Positions 1-6,850 of a stretch of 10,564 nucleotides of DNA are shown here, piece after piece (the first letter of the stretch is position 1; every line of letters starts with the position of its first letter). Source of the DNA: an uncultured Spirochaetaceae bacterium (GTDB lineage Bacteria > Spirochaetota > Spirochaetia > Treponematales > Treponemataceae); the NCBI GenBank assembly GCA_902766345.1, contig CACXDK010000266.1:1-10564 (forward strand). The letters are read 5' to 3'. Made by a program: the position numbers and the translations under genes. The notes beneath the pieces were generated by a model, which saw nothing but the letters and a program-made list of their open reading frames with translations, searched no databases and was not told where the DNA came from.

Positions 1-13
1 GAGGTTTTACACG

Positions 14-697
14 ATGAGTGAATTGATACACATAGAAAATCTTGAAAAAACATATACTACAACTGGTGAAAATCTTACGGTATTAAAAAATCTTTCCATG
101 TCTGTAAGTGTAGGCGAGAAGTGTGTTATTGTAGGTAAAAGTGGTAGTGGAAAATCTACTTTACTGAATATTATTGGTGGCCTTGATAGTGTTACAGCAG
201 GAAAAGTTATTGTTGGTGGAAATGATGTTGTTTCTATGTCCGAAGATGCACTTGCTTCCTATCGCCAAAAATTCTTAGGTCTTGTTTTTCAGTTTCATTA
301 TCTACTAAAAGATTTTACAGCTTTGGAAAATGTTTTTCTTCCAGCTTATATGGCTGGAGTTCCTAAAAAAACAGCTTTACGCAGAGCTAGGACTCTTCTC
401 AATGATGTTGGATTATCTGAACGTTCAAACCATCTTCCTTCTGCACTTTCTGGTGGAGAACGGCAAAGGGTTGCTGTTGCCAGAAGTCTTGTTAATAATC
501 CTGAATTAATTCTAGCTGATGAACCTACTGGTAATCTTGATCCGTCAAATGCTGCACTTATAAGTGATTTGTTGTTTTCTATGGCAGATAAATATAATAA
601 AACCTTGATTTTAGTTACTCATGATACTCATATTGCGGCAAAAGGTAGTGTCCGTTATTTTATACAGGATGGCGCACTTATGGAGGATTTGCAATGA
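14..697 (+). CDS. lolD: ABC transporter ATP-binding protein, LolD/MacB-type
   Basis: This 227-aa protein is the ATPase half of an exporter of the LolD/MacB/FtsE class, which powers a membrane permease from the cytoplasmic face. All nucleotide-binding motifs are present: Walker A GKSGSGKST (41-49), Q-loop Gln93, signature LSGGE (145-149), Walker B ending in Asp169-Glu170, D-loop NLD (174-176) and switch His203. The length is normal for LolD. The start ATG follows a GAGG ribosome-binding site at the very edge of the window (1-4), so the gene is complete. Its stop overlaps the start of the permease gene by four bases (ATGA), implying translational coupling. In diderm bacteria the family releases lipoproteins from the inner membrane, which would suit a lipoprotein-rich spirochaete, but MacB-like substrates cannot be excluded. 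The family call is firm; the exact substrate is inferred. Confidence 0.9.
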   Translation: MSELIHIENLEKTYTTTGENLTVLKNLSMSVSVGEKCVIVGKSGSGKSTLLNIIGGLDSVTAGKVIVGGNDVVSMSEDALASYRQKFLGLVFQFHYLLKDFTALENVFLPAYMAGVPKKTALRRARTLLNDVGLSERSNHLPSALSGGERQRVAVARSLVNNPELILADEPTGNLDPSNAALISDLLFSMADKYNKTLILVTHDTHIAAKGSVRYFIQDGALMEDLQ

Positions 698-2010
698 CAG
701 GAAAATCTTGTTTTCTGTATGCATTCCGACTTTTATTTACATCAAAGCATAGCAATGGTAGAAAAAGCCTTTTTGGTGCCATGTTGTGTATAGGTATAAG
801 TCTTATTCCCCTTATTGCAGTTTTATGTGTAAGTGATGGCATGATACAGGGAATTACAGGCAGAATTATCGGATTGTCAACTCAAGACATTTCTGTCATT
901 CATAATGGTGCAAACGAATCTGTTTCAGATCTTGATTCTTTTGAACAATATGCTTCTGGAATTGAAAAAATTGAAGGCGTAAAGAATGTCTATAAAGAAG
1001 TGAATAATACAGCACTTGTTTCTGCAAATAATTATAGAATGGGTGCAACAATACGTGCTGTTGAAGCTGATGTTTTTGAACGAAATAAGGCATTTAAAAG
1101 TCTTTTTTCGGTTATTGAAGGTTCTGTTGATTTAACGGAAGAACGAAATGCTGTTATATGCCAGAAAATTGCAACAGATCTAAATCTTCATGCAGGAGAC
1201 CGAATAACCCTTATTTCTGCAAATAAATTAAAACGAAACACAATTGTTCCTAAGACTGCTGTTTTTACGGTTACGGGAATTGTTTCCTGTGGATATCAGG
1301 AATTAGATGCCTTGTGGATTTTTATTCCAATAAAAGCAGGATTTTCATTCCTTCCTGCTGTATCATCAGATTTTATTGTAAAAGTTCAGACAGAAAATGC
1401 TTTTTCAACTGATTTAATGAAAACTAAAAATTCTATTATAGAATATGATTATTCGGCAGAGATATATACATGGAATGAAATGAATAAAGCTCAGTTTGAA
1501 AACTTTTCTTCTACAAAAATACTTCTGCTGCTTATAATGCTGTTGATAGTACTTGTTGCCAGTGTAAATATTAGTTCTGCTCTTGTCATGATTGTTTTGG
1601 AGCGTCGGAAAGAAATTGCTATTCTAAAGAGTATTGGTGGAACTCGACAAGGAATTTCATTTTCATTTTTGATAATGGGCTTCTTTACTGGTATTGGAGG
1701 CGTTGTTATAGGGCTTCCTGCTGGTTTATTTACTACTGTACATATAAATACGATTATTTCACTTTCCGAAAAAATTATAAATTTCTGCACAAAAATACTG
1801 TATTTTGCTGAAAAAAAAGATATTTCGTCATATCATTCAATTCATTTGCTAGATCCTGCCTATTATCTTCAAACTATTCCTATTTCAATACCTGTAAAAG
1901 AATTGTCAATAATTGTCGTGTGTACAGTTTTGCTTTCTCTTGTTGCTTCGGTATTTCCTTCCATTAAAGCTGGCAAAGAAAAACCTCTGGATACATTGCG
2001 TAAGCTGTAA
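694..2010 (+). CDS. FtsX/LolE-type ABC transporter permease
   Basis: This 438-aa inner-membrane protein is the permease partner of the preceding ATPase. It has the four-helix MacB/LolCE plan: one N-terminal membrane helix (about 25-48), a large extracytoplasmic domain (about 50-270), then three helices (about 275-301, 322-346 and 404-424). The stretch ERRKEIAILKSIGGTRQGI (303-321) after helix 2 is the typical coupling region that contacts the ATPase, and the C-terminal tail with PSIKAGKEKPLDTLRKL is also typical of the FtsX family. The start ATG lies in the ATGA overlap and is preceded by TGGAGG at 681-686. Only one permease is visible; Lol systems often have two (LolC and LolE), so a second could lie upstream of the window, or this could work as a homodimer. 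Function as a lipoprotein-releasing permease is an inference from the family. Confidence 0.85.
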   Translation: MTGKSCFLYAFRLLFTSKHSNGRKSLFGAMLCIGISLIPLIAVLCVSDGMIQGITGRIIGLSTQDISVIHNGANESVSDLDSFEQYASGIEKIEGVKNVYKEVNNTALVSANNYRMGATIRAVEADVFERNKAFKSLFSVIEGSVDLTEERNAVICQKIATDLNLHAGDRITLISANKLKRNTIVPKTAVFTVTGIVSCGYQELDALWIFIPIKAGFSFLPAVSSDFIVKVQTENAFSTDLMKTKNSIIEYDYSAEIYTWNEMNKAQFENFSSTKILLLLIMLLIVLVASVNISSALVMIVLERRKEIAILKSIGGTRQGISFSFLIMGFFTGIGGVVIGLPAGLFTTVHINTIISLSEKIINFCTKILYFAEKKDISSYHSIHLLDPAYYLQTIPISIPVKELSIIVVCTVLLSLVASVFPSIKAGKEKPLDTLRKL

Positions 2011-2023
2011 AATATTGTATAAT
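1996..2023 (+). promoter_or_regulatory. possible sigma-70-type promoter for mcsA-mcsB-clpC
   Basis: TTGCGT (1996-2001) and a perfect TATAAT (2018-2023) are separated by 16 bases, predicting a start near 2030 and a very short leader before the mcsA ATG at 2043. The -35 element lies in the last codons of the permease gene. An AGGGG ribosome-binding site (2033-2037 region) follows. I see neither a CIRCE inverted repeat nor a CtsR-type direct heptad repeat in this short gap. The hexamers are seen; promoter activity is inferred, and read-through from the ABC genes is equally possible. Confidence 0.4.
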
Positions 2024-2042
2024 ATACATAATAGGGGTTTAT

Positions 2043-2564
2043 ATGCTGTGTGATTTTTGTCATGAAAGAGAAGCTAGTATTTTCTTAGAACAGTTAACAA
2101 ATAATGGCCAGAGACGAAAAATTAATATATGCATGGAATGTGCATTGGAAAGAGGTATCAGTTCTGACCCGAAAAGCATAGAATCTTCAATAGGAGAACT
2201 TTTTAAAGAACTTGCCCTTGTAACTAAAAGACTTCAACGTGATAATAACCGCTTGTGTCCTGTTTGTGGTGTAAGTATTGGGGAAATTAGAAGATCTGGA
2301 CGTGTTGGATGTCCTGAGTGTTACTCAATATTTAAAGATGACATACGTAAATACTTGTACTCAAAAAATGTTAAAGGCATGTATACGGGGTCAATGCCAG
2401 CAAGACTTGCAAATATGCACTCTGTATTGAATGACCGAATAATTTTGCAGGATAAATTAAATGATGCGGTAGAAAAAGAAGACTATGAAAAGGCTGCTAT
2501 GTATAGGGACTATCTAAAAGCTCTTGAAAATAAATCTATAGCAGATGGTGAAGATAATGAGTGA
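2043..2564 (+). CDS. mcsA: McsA-like zinc-finger protein with UVR motif
   Basis: This 173-aa cytoplasmic protein matches McsA, the zinc-binding partner that activates the arginine kinase McsB in Firmicutes. Three CxxC pairs are visible: Cys3/Cys6, Cys30/Cys33, and Cys72/Cys75 with Cys90/Cys93, giving two four-cysteine zinc sites, all intact. The C-terminal part (about 134-165) is a UVR (UvrB/UvrC-type) helical motif with the core DYEKAAMYRD, as expected for McsA. Length is close to the Firmicutes protein. The start ATG follows AGGGG with about six bases spacing. The gene is followed directly by the mcsB homologue, overlapping it by eight bases, and then by clpC, the classical gene order, though ctsR, usually first in the Bacillus operon, is missing here. 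The name is well supported; its role with an apparently inactive McsB is open. Confidence 0.88.
   Translation: MLCDFCHEREASIFLEQLTNNGQRRKINICMECALERGISSDPKSIESSIGELFKELALVTKRLQRDNNRLCPVCGVSIGEIRRSGRVGCPECYSIFKDDIRKYLYSKNVKGMYTGSMPARLANMHSVLNDRIILQDKLNDAVEKEDYEKAAMYRDYLKALENKSIADGEDNE
2547..2551 (+). promoter_or_regulatory. ribosome-binding site deciding the mcsB start
   Basis: GGTGA lies five bases before the ATG at 2557, within the end of mcsA. The upstream in-frame ATG at 2545 has no recognisable purine-rich site before it and would add four residues (MVKI). The 2557 start is therefore preferred. Confidence 0.45.
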
Positions 2565-3660
2565 TTCTGTGAATTCTTCTGAGCAGGATGCCTGGTATAC
2601 ATATAATGGATTTCAAGACGATGTTGTTCTTTCGTCTAGTGTACAGCTTTCCAGAAATCTTGCAAATTTCCCGTTTCCTTCGAAATTGAGAGATCGTGAT
2701 GGATCTAGGGTACAGTCAATTGTATTTGATGCATTTAATAAACTGGAAGATTCTGATCGCTATCAGGCAATTTCCGTAAGTAATCTGGATTCTTTAGGCA
2801 GTAAGATTTTAAAAGAGCGGGGCATTTTTGGCTCTGCTTCTGAAAAAGATATAAATGTTGAAAATGCTGGAATAATTCTTCGCACAGACGGATATATTTC
2901 CTGCACGGTAAACATAATTGATCATGTAAGACTTTCTTCTTTTTCTTCTGGGTTAGATTTTGAAAGTGTCTTAAAAAAATCTCAGAAGGTAGATTCTCAG
3001 TTGCAGAATTATATTCAGTTTGCAGCAAGTTACGATTTCGGTTATCTTACATCTTCTATAATGGAAGCTGGTAGTGGCATAAGACTTTCGCTTCGTGCTC
3101 ATTTGCCTTCTTTATCTATGATGGGAAGCATAAAAGGTATTTCTGATGAACTTATAAATGAAGGAATTGTATGTTCCGCACCGTTTGGAGCTGGAGAAAT
3201 GAATTCTTCACTTGGTTCTTATTATGATTTTTCTTTAATCAACTGTCAGAATGGTTCAGAATTTGATCAGACTGCTTCAATTGTGTCTGTTGGTAAAAAA
3301 CTCATTGAAAAAGAACATTCTGCCCGTAAAGAATGTATGAGTCGCTATCCAAGTGAAATTCGCAATGGTCTGTTCCGCTCACTTGCAGTTGCTCGCTCCT
3401 GTCTTTTTGTATCTGTCCGTGAAGCAATAAATATAATTCATTGTGTAAAATGGGGAACAGATTTAAATATTATAAAAGGAATATCCGATTCTGAACTTCA
3501 TGCTCTGCTTTATAGAATTCAAGAAGGTCATCTTGAGTATGTATTAAGAAATGGAAATTTTACGTTTGAAGAAGACATAAAAAATACTTCAAAAAAAATA
3601 GATCGGCTAAGAGCTTTGATTCTTCAAGAAGCATTTGAAGATATTCAGATTGCTCTTTAA
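2557..3660 (+). CDS. mcsB: McsB-like ATP:guanido phosphotransferase homologue, probable pseudokinase
   Basis: This 367-aa protein aligns along its length with McsB, the protein-arginine kinase of Firmicutes (about 360 aa). Fold landmarks are kept: LSRN (31-34), DHVRL (122-126), the TS...GSGIR loop (165-176), HLPSL (182-186), and KKLIEKEHSARKE (247-259). The catalytic set is not. The usual SSRxR ATP-binding motif reads SSSVQ (26-30), losing both arginines; NEEDH reads NIIDH (119-123), losing both acids; the active-site Cys is Ser167; the RGxxGE motif reads SAPFGA (207-212), losing Arg and Glu. In the C-terminal phosphoarginine-binding ERDI segment the Arg is Glu339. There is no frameshift or internal stop, so the gene appears maintained. 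It probably serves as an inactive partner or adaptor of McsA and ClpC; that role is inferred. Residue equivalences come from memory of the family. Confidence 0.8.
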   Translation: MSDSVNSSEQDAWYTYNGFQDDVVLSSSVQLSRNLANFPFPSKLRDRDGSRVQSIVFDAFNKLEDSDRYQAISVSNLDSLGSKILKERGIFGSASEKDINVENAGIILRTDGYISCTVNIIDHVRLSSFSSGLDFESVLKKSQKVDSQLQNYIQFAASYDFGYLTSSIMEAGSGIRLSLRAHLPSLSMMGSIKGISDELINEGIVCSAPFGAGEMNSSLGSYYDFSLINCQNGSEFDQTASIVSVGKKLIEKEHSARKECMSRYPSEIRNGLFRSLAVARSCLFVSVREAINIIHCVKWGTDLNIIKGISDSELHALLYRIQEGHLEYVLRNGNFTFEEDIKNTSKKIDRLRALILQEAFEDIQIAL

Positions 3661-3675
3661 AATTAGGAGGCTGAC

Positions 3676-6225
3676 ATGACTAATATGACATTATCTCCTC
3701 GTGCACAGAGACTTCTTATTGCACTTGGTCCCGACGAGGCTTTTAAACGTATGGATAAACAGCTTGAACCAGAGCATGTTCTTCTTGCACTGGCACGTTC
3801 TGGAGATGGCTTAGGATATTTAACTTTAAAAACTTTACGTATTAATATTCTTACATTCCAGCTTGCAATAGAACAGCATCTTTCTGCAGATTCCAACACA
3901 ATGGAAATGTATGCACTTGAAAATTCTGCTCGTCTTGATGCAGTGATTGATGCAGCTTCTATTGAAGCCCAGATACTTCATTGTGATTACATTGGTACAG
4001 AACACTTGTTGCTTGCTTGCATAAAAGAAGCAAAATCTTTATGCAGTCAGTATTTTTATAAGGCTGAGATTTCTATAGAACAGGCACGCTCTTGTGTTGC
4101 AGAAGTTGAAAAAAAAGTGCCGTCATCAGCAAAAATGCAGGCATCCGATGGTAATTTTAAAGATGGTCAACCATACATGTCTGATGGAAGTTCTCAGCGT
4201 AAAGAAAGACCTGTCAATTCATTCCTTTCCCAGTTCAGTCATGACTTAACTCAAGATGCCTTTGACAATGTTTCAGATCCTGTTGTTGGCAGACAGAAAG
4301 AAATTATGCGTTTAATTCAGGTTCTTAGCCGAAGAACAAAGAATAATCCTGTTCTTGTTGGTGAACCTGGTGTTGGTAAAACTGCAATAATTGAAGGTTT
4401 TGCACAATATATTGCACGTGGTGATGTACCTAAAGATTTATTGAAAAAGAGAGTTCTTTCTTTGGATCTTGCCGCTATGATTGCGGGCACAAAGTACCGC
4501 GGAGAATTTGAAGAGCGCATGAAAAGATTGATGAAGGAAGTAAAGGAATCTAAAAATCTTATTCTTTTCATTGATGAACTTCATACAGTAATTGGTGCTG
4601 GAGGTCCTGAAGGAGCTTTAGATGCAAGTAATATGTTAAAACCTGCATTGAGCCGCGGTGAAATTCAGGTAATTGGAGCAACAACAACAAAGGAATACAG
4701 AAAGTACATTGAAAAAGACAGTGCTCTTGCCAGACGTTTTCAGCAAATAAAGGTAGAAGAACCTTCTGCAAAAGATACAGAAGAAATACTTACTGGTTTG
4801 AAGAAAAATTATGAAGACTTTCATAGAGTAATTTTTGATGATGGTGTAATTGAAACTATTGTAAAATATTCAATGCGCTACATTCCAGAACGCTTTTTGC
4901 CAGACAAGGCTATAGACATTATGGATGAAGCTGGCGCTGCAAAAAAAATACAGGAAGCTCGTAAGCCTTCTGAATTTGATGAACTTAAAAAGTCTATTGA
5001 TTCTCTTTCGGAAGAAAAGTGCCTTCTTGTTCAGCAGCAGAATTATGAAAAAGCGGCAATGGTTCGGGATCGTGTACTGGAATTGCGTCGTCGTCTTGAT
5101 GAATTCAATACTAATTGGAAAAAAAGAGAAAACGGAACTCGACAGCATGTTACAGTGGAAGATATTAATGCCATTATAAGTAATATGACTGGAATCCCTG
5201 TAGACAATCTTGATGATGGAGAAACTAAACGTTTGTTGCAGATGGAAAAATATCTGCATAAAGATGTTGTAGGCCAGGAAGAAGCAATTTCATTAATCAG
5301 TGGTGCTGTGCGAAGAAGCCGTGCTGGAGTTTCTTCATTAAAAAGACCTCTTGGTTCTTTTATTTTCCTTGGTCCTACAGGTGTTGGAAAAACTCAACTT
5401 GCAAAGGCACTCGCAAAATTTTTGTTTGGAACAGAAGATGCTCTTATCCGTGTTGATATGAGTGATTACATGGAAAAACATAATGCTTCACGTCTTGTTG
5501 GTGCACCTCCTGGATATATTGGATTTGATGAGGGAGGAGTGCTTACAGAAAAAGTCCGTCAGCATCCATATTCTGTAGTGCTTCTTGATGAAATTGAAAA
5601 AGCTCATCCAGATATATTCAATCTTCTTTTGCAAATGCTTGAAGAAGGTGAGTTAAAAGATAATCTTGGTCACACTGTCAGCTTTAAAAATACAATGGTA
5701 ATTATGACAAGTAATGCTGGTGCAAGACAGATTACAACAGAAAGCCGTTTGGGATTTTCTAATCTTGAAGAAGGCCTTTTGCCTTATGAAGATATAAAAT
5801 CCAGTGCGTTGGAAGAATTAAAGCGTATAATGTCGCCAGAACTTCTTAACAGAATAGATGATGTTATTGTATTTAATGCTTTGAATAAGAAACAGGTAAG
5901 TGAAATTCTTGATATTCAGTTGCGGGAATTAGAAGACCGTCTTGCTGAAAAAGGCTTGTCATTGATATTAAAACCAAAGGCTCGTACTTTTATGATTGAT
6001 AATGGATATGAGCCATCTATGGGGGCAAGACCAATGCGTCGTCTTATTCAGCGAAACATAGAAGATCAGCTTGCAAATCTTCTGTTAAGCGGAAAACGAG
6101 GCTTGAGTAATCAAATCATTATAGATATGGATAATGATGGAAAAAATCTTGTTGTAAAGTTTAAGAAGGTTAGGCAGTCTTTTGAAACATCAGAGACTCC
6201 TTTATTAATTACACAAAATTCATAA
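3676..6225 (+). CDS. clpC: ClpC-type AAA+ unfoldase of the Clp protease
   Basis: This 849-aa protein is the hexameric ATP-dependent unfoldase that feeds substrates to ClpP. In order: a double Clp_N domain (about 1-145), a linker, AAA1 with Walker A GEPGVGKT (229-236), Walker B ending Asp300-Glu301 and pore loop KYRG (273-276), a UVR-bearing middle domain (about 430-480), then AAA2 with Walker A GPTGVGKT (566-573), Walker B ending Asp638-Glu639 and pore loop GYIG (613-616). The LGF tripeptide (692-694) fits the ClpP-docking loop. In the N-domain, EPEH (31-34) and GTEH (107-110) carry the acids that bind phosphoarginine in Bacillus ClpC. Start ATG has a textbook AGGAGG (3665-3670) five bases upstream; a second ATG at 3685 is too far from it. 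It lies 15 bases after the mcsB homologue. No clpP is visible in the window. Confidence 0.93.
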   Translation: MTNMTLSPRAQRLLIALGPDEAFKRMDKQLEPEHVLLALARSGDGLGYLTLKTLRINILTFQLAIEQHLSADSNTMEMYALENSARLDAVIDAASIEAQILHCDYIGTEHLLLACIKEAKSLCSQYFYKAEISIEQARSCVAEVEKKVPSSAKMQASDGNFKDGQPYMSDGSSQRKERPVNSFLSQFSHDLTQDAFDNVSDPVVGRQKEIMRLIQVLSRRTKNNPVLVGEPGVGKTAIIEGFAQYIARGDVPKDLLKKRVLSLDLAAMIAGTKYRGEFEERMKRLMKEVKESKNLILFIDELHTVIGAGGPEGALDASNMLKPALSRGEIQVIGATTTKEYRKYIEKDSALARRFQQIKVEEPSAKDTEEILTGLKKNYEDFHRVIFDDGVIETIVKYSMRYIPERFLPDKAIDIMDEAGAAKKIQEARKPSEFDELKKSIDSLSEEKCLLVQQQNYEKAAMVRDRVLELRRRLDEFNTNWKKRENGTRQHVTVEDINAIISNMTGIPVDNLDDGETKRLLQMEKYLHKDVVGQEEAISLISGAVRRSRAGVSSLKRPLGSFIFLGPTGVGKTQLAKALAKFLFGTEDALIRVDMSDYMEKHNASRLVGAPPGYIGFDEGGVLTEKVRQHPYSVVLLDEIEKAHPDIFNLLLQMLEEGELKDNLGHTVSFKNTMVIMTSNAGARQITTESRLGFSNLEEGLLPYEDIKSSALEELKRIMSPELLNRIDDVIVFNALNKKQVSEILDIQLRELEDRLAEKGLSLILKPKARTFMIDNGYEPSMGARPMRRLIQRNIEDQLANLLLSGKRGLSNQIIIDMDNDGKNLVVKFKKVRQSFETSETPLLITQNS

Positions 6226-6242
6226 GGATAAGAGGTAAGATA

Positions 6243-6848
6243 ATGAAAGAATTTTTACAGTATGAAGTAATTAGAAATGATGCATTGCTGCTTGCTCATA
6301 AAATTTATCAGGAAGATCATTTTGTACCTGATATTATTTATGCCTCATTGCGTGGTGGGGCTTATATGGCAAATGTTCTTAGCGAATATTATAAGGTTGC
6401 ACTGAAAGATCACAAGCCAATTCTTTATGCAGCAGTTGTTGCTCGTTCTTATACAAATGTTCACATGCAGGATTCTGTCAGAATAGATGGATGGACATAT
6501 TCTCCTGAATATCTTCGCCCTGGCGATAAAATTCTTTTGGTTGATGATATCTATGATTCTGGACGAACTTTGAATTATCTGGTAGGGGTATTATTAGAAA
6601 AAGGAATTCCAAGGGAAAATATAAAAGTTGCTGTTCACGACTATAAAGTTTACACTTGGAAACGTCAGCTTCCAATTCAGCCAGATTATTATTCTCGAAA
6701 ATTCCTTATAGAAACTTCAGATCAGAATAACTGGATAAATTATTGTAGTCATGAAATGGTGGGACTTACACAGGAAGAACTTGAAACAAATTATTATAAA
6801 CCATATCCTGAATTAAGACCTGTATTGGAGCCTATTTTTAAGAAATAA
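6243..6848 (+). CDS. phosphoribosyltransferase, probable purine-salvage type
   Basis: This 201-aa cytoplasmic protein is a type I phosphoribosyltransferase, which joins PRPP and a base. The PRPP-binding loop LLVDDIYDSGRTL lies at 98-110 with the Asp101-Asp102 pair, and an SLRGGA turn (35-40) stands where the pyrophosphate-binding loop of hypoxanthine/xanthine-guanine enzymes is expected. The region PDYYSRKF followed by aromatic residues resembles the base-recognition hood of hypoxanthine- or xanthine-type enzymes. Start ATG follows AGAGGT (6231-6236) by six bases; the gene begins 17 bases after clpC stops and ends 2 bases before the next gene, so it is likely in the same transcript. The base specificity cannot be read from the sequence, and a regulatory PRT-fold protein is possible, so no gene symbol is given. 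Confidence 0.75.
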   Translation: MKEFLQYEVIRNDALLLAHKIYQEDHFVPDIIYASLRGGAYMANVLSEYYKVALKDHKPILYAAVVARSYTNVHMQDSVRIDGWTYSPEYLRPGDKILLVDDIYDSGRTLNYLVGVLLEKGIPRENIKVAVHDYKVYTWKRQLPIQPDYYSRKFLIETSDQNNWINYCSHEMVGLTQEELETNYYKPYPELRPVLEPIFKK

Positions 6849-6850
6849 AT

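Noticed and set aside
896..1093. Open frame of 65 codons on the - strand within the permease gene
   Set aside because: It lies wholly inside a well-supported + strand gene, is low in complexity and matches no family.
4925..5179. 84-codon + strand frame within clpC
   Set aside because: A +1 frame shadow; the clpC frame is continuous with all motifs, so there is no frameshift.
4870..5259. 129-codon open frame on the - strand within clpC
   Set aside because: Antisense shadow of the ClpC middle domain; Phe/Ser/Ile-rich composition is that of reversed AT-rich coding sequence.
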